From: a virus
IMG/VR virus record: IMGVR_UViG_3300006802_000076
Location: 30,498 to 94,497 of that record
Strand: one strand, 5' to 3'
DNA: 64,000 bases
Numbering within the stretch: the first letter of the stretch is position 1; each line of letters starts with the position of its first letter. Below, in pieces: positions 11,801-18,100 of this stretch. The translations under genes were made by a program, and so were the position numbers. The notes beneath the pieces were generated by a model. That model was not told where the DNA came from and did not search any database. It saw only the letters and a list, made by a program, of their open reading frames with translations.

Positions 11801-13825
11801 GAGTTGAAGGATCAGTTCAAAGAGAAGTATGGTGTTGAGTTTGATGCTGTTCCTGGTTTATTCACTCCTGAAATTGTTGCTGATGTTGAAGCTATGGCTA
11901 AAGATATTGCAAATGCATATACTCAAGCAATTAATGCTGGTGGTGAGTCTTTGGAGGATGCTGCGGCGAACGCCGGTAATTCAATCAAAGATGCTCTTCT
12001 TGATGCAATGCAAAAGTTTGTTGATCTTGTTGTAGATTATTTAGCTTCTGCTATTGATAAGTTGAAAGCTGATATAACAGATAAATTAACTGAGCAAAAA
12101 GATGCTTATTTGCAGGTTTTTGATGATCAGATTGCTGCGATAGATGCTTTAGAGAAAGCGGAAGAGGAGCTGTTTAGGAAGCAAGAGCGGATTGAAGAGG
12201 ATCGCAAACGTATGCGTGACCGCGCTCTGCAGGAGGAGAATTATCGTAGGAATCGTACTCTTGCTATTTATGAAGGTCGTATTGATGATGCTCGTATGCT
12301 TGATCTTGAGCAGAGAAAGATTGAGTCTGACAATGCTTATGATGACGCTAAGACTGCGAGAGAGCGGGCTAGGGAGGAACAGAAGAATCAGAGAGATATT
12401 GTACGCGAGATTCTTGAAAATCAGAAGCGTGATGCAGAAGAGGCTTTTGATCTTATTCTTGAGAACTTCCAAAAGTTTATTGAAGAGATTGGCAAATATG
12501 GCACTTACAACCAGGAAGAGCTGGAAGAGCAGTTCAAGGAAATTATTGAAAGCGCCGAGGGTGCATCTGAAGAAATGCTTAGCGCATTTGAAGATTACTA
12601 CAAGGCTATCCCTGATCTTATTGATCAATATACAGATTCCACGGTCGGGTTTTTCGAGAACCCACTTGATCAGCTTGTTGAGCTAGCTAGGGATCGTTTT
12701 GGATTAACTTCTAACTCAGAGTCGCCGGATACGATACTGGGTGCTACTGCGATGATGCTTAGCGGTATGGGGAACCAGTTCACTGATCCAGGTGGGCACT
12801 TGCAAATGATTCCTGGTCATTTCGAAACAGTATTTACTCAGGTTATAGAGAACGTTATTCAGCCTTCGATTGATTCAATGCATAATGTCATTGAAAACTT
12901 TAGACCTGAAGAGATCTTCCAGAAAGCTTTAGATCATGCAAATCTAACTATCCAAAGGGAATATGCAAAGATTGTAGGATCAACTAATAGCGTTGTTGAC
13001 GATATTGCTAGTGCTATGAGTGAATTGACTAGAAATATTGTTACATCTATGGCTCAGATAACCAACGCTGTTGGGGCTGCTCAGGATGCTCTAAATGGAT
13101 TTAATCCTGGAGCATCTCCCATTCCAATCATTGATCAAACTGCTGCTAAGAATAGTCTTACTTCATACTTTAGAAGTATAGGAATGCAAGAGTATATGTA
13201 TAGCTCTACTGTTGCATCGCTTGCGCCTTATGCTTCTGAATTGATGGAGCGCTTTAAGGTGATAACAGATAACAATGTTAGAAACATTGTATATAAGCAA
13301 ATTGCTGCAAAGATAAGCGGTTCGGGGAATCAGTCTTCATTTGCAAATTGGGTTAAGGCTACATACGGCGCTGCAGTTCTGAACCCGCCTGTTTCTTTTG
13401 CTAATGGTGGTCTTGTGAAGAAATATGGTTATGGCGGTATGGCTGTGCCTGGGTTTGGCAGCACTGCTGTTCCAGCGATATTGCATGGCGGTGAGTTTGT
13501 TTTAAACAAGAAGGCAGTGGAAAGAAGTGGCATTGGTATAAAGATGCTTGAGCAATTAAATAAAGCTAGATTTGATCAGGGTGGCTTCAGTATCCCTGAT
13601 GTAAACAGTGTAAGATTTAATAATCCATCTAGGAATATGAATAGTGGTGTTGTGAATCATTACAACAGCACAAATACAACAAATATTTATGTTGAGAATT
13701 TCATTGGTGAGGATCAGTGGTTCCAGTCAATGTTGAAAGAGTACAATATGAAACATAAGCCATTGGCTGATAAGCGTGTCGGCAATGAGAATAGATTCTA
13801 TACAAGCTATAAAGGTGGCAACTGA
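2891..13825 (+). CDS. Giant tape measure protein
   Basis: A 3644-residue protein that sets tail length and is ejected with the DNA. Residues about 190-480 match the phage minor tail/TP901-type tape measure core (QAVAADFATVGISG, then LGEAAALFAPMLASGFETG). Hydrophobic stretches occur near 680-720 and 2497-2520. A Lys/Ala/Glu-rich region near 1080-1450 carries two copies of a 49-residue unit, an Ala/Pro linker lies near 1857-1910, and a coiled-coil Glu/Arg-rich region near 3090-3200. The C-terminus has the glycine-rich GGEFVLNKKAVERSGIG segment usual for these proteins. At about 1.5 angstrom per residue the tail would be near 0.5 micrometre. SD-like GAGGTAGG precedes the ATG. Confidence 0.95.
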   Translation: MADYDILVNAHMQGFLNKELDSLSGNLRNLLTTIDRVNDVTRNYEKSQRALNSALGIGSDGQKVYAKNLLDASKNAAVLSSNLRLAKKQAQEFNSVYSKELNAARFNKLTFGLKTFNGQSKEVNASLLATARNLKNIQSSARAIRFTAALRDSQSLAKNVLNIGKNLQYVGRNLTIGLTLPLVQFFRIGLDSFKKLETEIVRFEKIVGRDAVQALKAQSAEIVEIKKTSEGWTEVIIGTGNAYDAFSKKLDNVSYKYGVARELVQAVAADFATVGISGTDVIGDLVELAAIVEKVGDVDMTQSREFVQSLVQNTITAQNQNKAFKEQISLLSAAEQSSYQYRLAVDQVTGALALFNVIENNTVVTLEKLAKGIPEMQAVTTQFGLTLGEAAALFAPMLASGFETGASANSLKVSLQRLVAPTIKNQNTLAYLNRTIGEFNYTTGVGIENISEFAKAFVKLKEQKGELGALELFAELFGVRQGSRMLAAMNDFGIFQEELLKRTSTANKIATVIVDSINKTVADAGQQSRLAEIVEGGKFSASDIAGLGKIGRVVADEYAAGFEKGGTALYRAIIEGQGVALDKLKKEFGEDSDILDLITSQSGKVILAQALGTEEAIRAFNEEVDRALETPAVKLSRAKETFKAISRTLIPDLVSALEALMPTIRSIANFFTNMNEGSRRFLSGIVLLAAALGPIISVFSNLTQILGLAGGAAFRFVGMISKLRIFGLGGISIASDTLAGLNNLDKFGKKLSRISDQTFFFKGTNKEFQKLLKKSQRLQDRGSESYGIRRLANLFKWQNKLTTSTETLSGQTNLFTAAQQKKLTAMRILSSAYRQMASELNAVQLTFTAQKQALDDLGNYIITLKHRMDEAKKMAGKFVSALIHIKDSADSAARAIGLVGDANSVNGRLDKLAKNMAKAAGASDNLVLNLQYFVQESAKIAGSTDAAANSVKNMATAIADLNTSFGNVNGKLGTFVKHEEKLSGQAAGIQNAADAIYEQARATKKLANHTERLINLSKSAGEAIRSQSSAVIDKKKAISDINKVITTFLTQEGEIVVATEAAETGLYNQRMEIIYKIQAMELFSEAADLFVLDEGKIVGAAEAAAAAIDAQVAAIGRLVAALEALDASKLSMLNTAGVQGAAGTTVAETKPKRTKRPARGPPADDAEQLSLLAKEEKAANIDLATAAKGAEIVEVEGTAAEVNLDTAVKSKSVVEKAKEAANIQLLAARKQLEAAIDQSKLAKSNLADRPRRNAAGIAKAIEYREKEAEKERKRLEKNARARELRAEKKAAAEAAKAGTAADLDVASAEKSAEAVAEEKIGADLDVKAGKESLVAAEKAKEAANIQLLAARKQLEVAIEQGTLAKSNLADRPRRNAAGIAKAIEYRNSAEYGKVASQEKLGAALDVEAGKESLEAAQIEKKAAKTKLARASKPQWSERPPGSKPWPTMEKSLAKIPGFGVLSASQFGQTSRFPAVLGPGPGGAMAGQIGARIIDMFRSAGVIPPPEVLYALSQMSDDFLKSRGVSSFKQAGAVKTFKKDVIFNKAFSPLESGVGFYGTPSGKNTSSTGKLFNAIRDFLIMEDALAKQVALPIPNQPASFRQGSTKKGRLSSVSVQSIYRDSVERAMAPPRSDFGRLYSTLPKTTRADKTFKEGTLYIKKLRTALEDRIYKLSEAMESASASDKKVLGKRLARLKRARARFEDLQAGLANNFGKYSAMSRYNLPSPSVRDEKGRVSLRRIKTLASSRNSVEMLAARSLSTMSGTGMLDPHIKSFGDYVSTSLRKQFPKMTDARIAELTKAEVGVFKRRLFDNLFNALTRNISNIEPGGTPLARAGRLKKAMDQSLYEALAPSRKGINVSQATAAASAAAPVTAPVAAPAAAPAAAPSAAVSKAAAKPALPPPPPPTSKPGRKTLLSAALTAMGMGGNEEVEKRLMQQAEAAVKSGNKKADLLHLLNRQATDAQNEVSKALQAQSAKKGIIGRALATRAGAMRSMAESASAKDQSKEAGKLRGIVRNALSKARRDYVDGIGATVRASNENLLKSLGTGSKLGKSAEGVVLRAVSSVNELIGEITDELQALGVQADLLKEPIKAHEIEAQKSLEHFLFTLKGTFEEVQDSVDCVADAARVVGNIVSVEGEQGEGTVLYSGIPITEAIKFIANTIRSIASKAKGVGESVEAAGAQAVAEVDQAGASVVSDVEDLGDPFRYIAAAMNTAQDAANAATVEAVAEVEAAGASAVDSVRDLGDPFRYITGAMGGAVNLANTATAESQAEIAASSNSIRKSINAIGATFVRMAAAAKAGAVRIVASGNATSAATAAAAANWAAPNGAAAATGAVSNAWAAPTGPKAGSPAKTPMTGKFASMIAGFKDSMSGIGGVFTKGWGEVLTANKGVLNSLRTLVGTLGKTLLNSAKLLGSLVMGPIRVASGVFKLAKKNVAGAADIGKAFGSILKNLAKTAVDLVKGVLSAVVSVGKTVVSVIGTVAKSMMSAFQSVTKLAIKGIIFAPIVAAIIVIAVAAKRLSTAFKAVDENGKRLESMQKIVDRLKQAWTAFKSVLVALFKPFADVLNNIFGVSNGTEAATQNVSATTRAFSKLGAVLIVALEQITNGLNKLRESEGFKKFIKSMTSFMYQFFNIAKAVFGGIKAVISGDSEEAASKFGEAADRIKLYMMSIVIFLAPMWRKMLLKMISSLVAFAKTVLNIGEKVLEGLAHAFGPPLVKAVVWTIKKVLTLFFSLPRYIPKILLKIIEMAIEFKLKYELAMRQLVINIVLILAGMLPGLAQILIKAFNMIIEFALKAQGALESALKSLSPFGFLDDAIGLVGSVFSSPLEFASATLEGWVEDIASTEGTFKGVINDIAGAINKAFDSVYNLLDQGINAIFDSDVVNDFVQDISDSIDGWSQGQLQDIFGWIDDLAFGEDGDGGVAAWFANLDIPDFKGSEFERAIDDFAVGAEEWVGTKFDEIINKVADKQQELKDQFKEKYGVEFDAVPGLFTPEIVADVEAMAKDIANAYTQAINAGGESLEDAAANAGNSIKDALLDAMQKFVDLVVDYLASAIDKLKADITDKLTEQKDAYLQVFDDQIAAIDALEKAEEELFRKQERIEEDRKRMRDRALQEENYRRNRTLAIYEGRIDDARMLDLEQRKIESDNAYDDAKTARERAREEQKNQRDIVREILENQKRDAEEAFDLILENFQKFIEEIGKYGTYNQEELEEQFKEIIESAEGASEEMLSAFEDYYKAIPDLIDQYTDSTVGFFENPLDQLVELARDRFGLTSNSESPDTILGATAMMLSGMGNQFTDPGGHLQMIPGHFETVFTQVIENVIQPSIDSMHNVIENFRPEEIFQKALDHANLTIQREYAKIVGSTNSVVDDIASAMSELTRNIVTSMAQITNAVGAAQDALNGFNPGASPIPIIDQTAAKNSLTSYFRSIGMQEYMYSSTVASLAPYASELMERFKVITDNNVRNIVYKQIAAKISGSGNQSSFANWVKATYGAAVLNPPVSFANGGLVKKYGYGGMAVPGFGSTAVPAILHGGEFVLNKKAVERSGIGIKMLEQLNKARFDQGGFSIPDVNSVRFNNPSRNMNSGVVNHYNSTNTTNIYVENFIGEDQWFQSMLKEYNMKHKPLADKRVGNENRFYTSYKGGN
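6531..7048 (+). repeat. Internal duplication in tape measure gene
   Basis: Two near-identical segments (about 6531-6683 and 6898-7048) encode the same 49-residue unit that contains NLADRPRRNAAGIAKAIEYR. They are separated by about 366 bases, a multiple of three, and differ mostly at silent positions. A second pair of repeats (AGAS...DLGDPFRYI) lies near 9439-9540 and 9562-9660, spaced 41 codons. Confidence 0.8.
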
Positions 13826-13830
13826 TAGTT

Positions 13831-14250
13831 ATGCCAGCTCAAGTGTATCAACAGACAGGTCTTGTAAAATACCTATCAATAAACAACACTGAGATAACTG
13901 TTGGTGGGTCTAATATTTCTCTTGATTCCAATTTCAATGTAAGTGATATTGAGACTGCTGCTGGGCGAATCAAAAGGTTTTACAAGAAGAATAAAAAGAC
14001 ATTAAAAGTTTCTTATGAATATCTTGCTTCTTCTAGTTCTTTTACAGTTGATGGTCGTGAGGGGCGGGATTTTATATATGGTCTGGCGGCTTCTTCGCCG
14101 TATGTTTTAGTATCTTACAAGGATATACCAAATGGTGTATCTGAAGAATTTTATGGATTCATAGATTCTTATAGTGATTCAATTATAAGAAGAGATATGA
14201 GCACGCAGTGCATTTATTATAATCTAAGCTTTGATATAATGGAGGCTTAA
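13831..14250 (+). CDS. Distal/minor tail protein, short paralog
   Basis: A 139-residue beta-rich protein right after the tape measure gene, where distal tail components are encoded. Its body (TLKVSYEYL...SFTVDGREGRDF...IIRRD) resembles the C-terminal third of the next gene product, so the two are paralogs. The stop overlaps the next ATG (TAATG at 14248). Role in the tail tip is inferred from position. Confidence 0.65.
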   Translation: MPAQVYQQTGLVKYLSINNTEITVGGSNISLDSNFNVSDIETAAGRIKRFYKKNKKTLKVSYEYLASSSSFTVDGREGRDFIYGLAASSPYVLVSYKDIPNGVSEEFYGFIDSYSDSIIRRDMSTQCIYYNLSFDIMEA

Positions 14251-15125
14251 TGGCTGGGAAATTTTCTTTTACGCAGAGCCTTCGTGGTATAGATTTTTAT
14301 GGCCCAGATCAAACTGGCAATCCTGTTCTTATATCTATTTCTACAAACCTTGTAGCGACTCCTGATATATACTATCCACCCGCTAACCCGGCTTCAATTT
14401 CTATAACTTCTGATCTTCAATCGGATGGGACAAAGGTAGCTATCGGAAGTTCTAGTCCATCTGCGTCAGCTACTTTAGTTGCTGTTGCGACTGAGATTGT
14501 TTTAGGCGCTTCAAGTATAGACTCTCAGTCTTCTATTTCTGCTATCGGAACTCGCATACACAATGGTGAGTCAATAATAGACGGCATCGCGTTTGTTTTA
14601 TCATCTGGTATTGCTGTTACTCCAATGGGAGAAGTGTTAATCTCATCATCAGCTACTGTTGATAATTTAGGTTTTATAAGATTTAGCCCGTCTATAGTTG
14701 AAGATACTCAATCTATACGTCCATTCCTTGTAATAGACAATATACCACTGTCTGAACATGGGCGCACTATTGATGAATCTCTTATCCATTCATTCATAGA
14801 AGTGAAAAACTGGGACGCATTAAAAAGTCGTTTCTATAAAAGAACCAATGCAAGAAGATCGTTTAAGATATCATGGACTTATCTCCCTGGTGAAAGAGAA
14901 TTCACCGCTGATAGAAGATTTGGAAGAAATAAAGTTAAAGAAATAGCTGAAGACCCAGATTTGCATATTTTGAAAATTAGAAATATAGACACTAATGGTG
15001 TTACTCCATACACTGAAGATGAGTATAGTGTTTTAATAAAGTCATATAATGAAGAACTTCTAAGACGGGATGAAATAAATGGTGTGTATTACTGGGATTG
15101 CAGTATGGAACTGGAGGAGGTCTGA
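14250..15125 (+). CDS. Distal/minor tail protein, long paralog
   Basis: A 291-residue protein. Residues about 1-170 are a Ser/Ile/Ala-rich repetitive beta region; the last about 100 residues (FKISWTYLPGEREFTADRRF...ELLRRD) match the fold of the preceding 139-residue protein. It therefore looks like that protein with an added N-terminal beta-repeat domain. The gene is translationally coupled on both sides. Likely a tail-tip component. Confidence 0.65.
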   Translation: MAGKFSFTQSLRGIDFYGPDQTGNPVLISISTNLVATPDIYYPPANPASISITSDLQSDGTKVAIGSSSPSASATLVAVATEIVLGASSIDSQSSISAIGTRIHNGESIIDGIAFVLSSGIAVTPMGEVLISSSATVDNLGFIRFSPSIVEDTQSIRPFLVIDNIPLSEHGRTIDESLIHSFIEVKNWDALKSRFYKRTNARRSFKISWTYLPGEREFTADRRFGRNKVKEIAEDPDLHILKIRNIDTNGVTPYTEDEYSVLIKSYNEELLRRDEINGVYYWDCSMELEEV

Positions 15126-18100
15126 TGATAGATATTGATATTTATGGCAATCAATTAACTAATACTTTTATTTCAAAAACGTCTTCGACAGCTCAAAAGC
15201 TGAAGCCTAAAGTTTATGCTTATTGGCTAGAGAGTCGAAATGTTGTTTTTGATATGGACTCCAATCCTCCCAGTGTTGATATCAATAATCAACACTCTTC
15301 CTCTCAGCAAGGCGATCTTGGATATTACTTCAAGATGGAAGAAGCGATGAATGGCTTGGAAAGGCAGTCATTCACATGGGGTGTCTGTGACGCCAAAGAC
15401 GTTGACGGCAATGTAATTCGTGCTGACGGTAATTGGTATGCGATGCCTGGCGATCTTTCTGAGAATTACGAGTATGGGTGGTGGTCTGGTTCAATATCTG
15501 AAGCAACTGTTGAGCCAACATATGGCGGTTATGGGTTTGCTAATAACCCTACTGCTACATATCCTTTTACCGCAATGCCATGCAACCTCATAAAGGTTTT
15601 TACTTCTGAATATTATGGTCAAGTTCATACTTATAGATTGACAGTCCGTAGTGATGAAGTTGGTGTTGCTAATCCCCTGTATTCAGAGGTTATTACATTC
15701 AAAGATAATCAGTATGTTTACGAGCATTTTTTGCCTGAATCTCTTGGTCATTCTACTATAAGCGAAATTGAAATTGAAATTATTTCAACAAAAAATCCAG
15801 AGGATAATGCAAGAATTCAAGAGATAAATACTATTTTTGAAGTTGACATCTCTGATGATGTTATTTCAATGAATACTGAAAAGTCTAGGGATCTTCATAT
15901 AACTGAGCTACCGATAGCTGGTGAAGGATCTACTTCAATTGATTTTGTTTTAGACAACACGAATAAAGATTACAATATTTTTAATACTTCTTCACTGTAT
16001 GGGAAATACATGAAAAAAAATGTTCGATTTAAATCAACAATTGGGTGGCAAGTCAAAAAGAGTTCAGATTTATATATTGATAAGATTCTATCTAGTGGTA
16101 TATCAGATACGGATACAACTTTTTCTTTGAATGATGTTTCAGACCTGCCTGACGGTGGTGTTGGTGATTATTATGTAATGGTTATTGATCCAGATAATTA
16201 CACTAGGGAATATGTATTGGTTTCGTCAAAAGCGCCTAATGCTAATGATGTCTATATTGTTGAAAGGGGCTTTAATGGCTCTAAAGCTAGATCGCATAAT
16301 TCAGGTGTGACAGTAAGATTTGAAACTTTTGAATATCCTGCCTATGTTGAGAGCTGGATTGATGAGTGGCAGGGTGGATCTGATAATATGACAATTTCGG
16401 CTAACTCTACTGATTGGACAAAGTTTGCCTCAGAGAGAATTATTAATAATGGATTTTTCATTGATAAAGCAACCACTACAGATGCTGTTGAAGGTTTGCT
16501 TTTAACTACCAATTTTCCTAAAAAGAATTTTAGGGGTTTGAATCGTTATAAAAAAACTGCATCAAAAAATGGTGCCGTGTTGCATCTTAATTTTTCTGAG
16601 CAGGCTTTATCTGGTTCTGGGGTCGATGTTGTTGATTATGGTCTTAGAGCTAGATTCTTCTCTATGCCGTCCGGTCAAGAGCGTTTAGTTAAGGATATTC
16701 GTGCTGATGCCCTTGATAGGGAGCTTTCTCCTCTTGAGAAGGCATTGGGCGAGTTGCCAAGTGTTACTCCTGACTACACAGTTAATACTCAAGATATAAA
16801 CACCAATGCACTGTATGCTCTTGATCTTGTTGATTTTTCTTATACCAGAACGGATAGCTCTGTTGTAAACACTTATTACAATATGGTTTTTGATGGTATT
16901 TATGTGGCTCCAGACACAGGAGATCAGGTTTTAGGCGTGAGCATAGCTCATGGTGGTGTTAGATTGTATCTTGAAGAAATACTTATACTTGATGAATACT
17001 TCTCTCACCCCGTATCTCCCGGTGCAGACACTGAAGTGGAATCAGATGTTGTTAACCTTGTAGCTGGTAAGCCTTATAAGATAAGAGTGGAGGCCTATCA
17101 CACAGTAGACACGAACACTTCTGATACTTTTGGTATAAAGCTTCTTTATGCTACAGGTGTTGATCCCCTGTCGCCTGTCCCTCTTGAGTATACCTATAGA
17201 ACTTCTGCTTTCGATATAGCTGGTGCGTCTGATGCCCCGTTCACTGATTTATCAACTGACCGCGGAAAGGTTACAAATAATGCAGTTTATTCTAATGGTG
17301 TCGAAATCGGATTAGAAGGCGGTCTGGTTTCTGATCCTGAGAACTATGCCGCCAGGATCAATAATACTAATTATGCTCGTCTTCCTTACGATCAGTCTTG
17401 GGATATGACTGATACTGGTAGCGAGAATTACACCGGCAAGTTTTCTATTGAGTTGAATGTGAAATCTAATGAGGCGGCTGGTTTTGGTTCTGATGGTGAG
17501 TATATTAGTACGTTTGGTAATTTTTCTCCTTTAGATTTGTCCCCTGCTCTTTGGCTTGATGCTTCTGATACTTCTACGATTACGGCTGCGGATGGTGCCT
17601 GGTTGGACGGAACTGGTTTGGTGTTGCCTGGCACGACGGGGAACTATGCTTCGACGCCGGATTCAGCGGCTCTGGACATCACCGGCGACATGGAGATCGT
17701 GGTGCGAGCCTCAATGGCCGACTGGACTCCTTCTTCTCCTTTACCAATGCAAGGATTGGTGGCAAAGTTTGATGGGCCGTCAGGTTCGGGCCGCTCATAC
17801 TTCTTTCGTATTAGATTTGATAGCAACAAGCTAGAGTTTGGTTGGCAGGACAGCGGCACCGCATCAGTCCGAACTCTTGTTGCTGACGCTAATATTTCAT
17901 TTAGCGACAATCAAATCGGCTGGGTGAAAGTCGAGTTTGATGTAGACAACGGATCGTCGCAAGCGGAAGCGAAGTTTTACACGGCAGCGGATCAGGCGAC
18001 CGAACCGTCTGTGTGGACGCAGCTTGGTTCTACGAAGACATCGGCTGGTGTTGCTGCGATCGCTACGGGTACTGTTCCGGTTGTTATCGGTTCAGATCAG

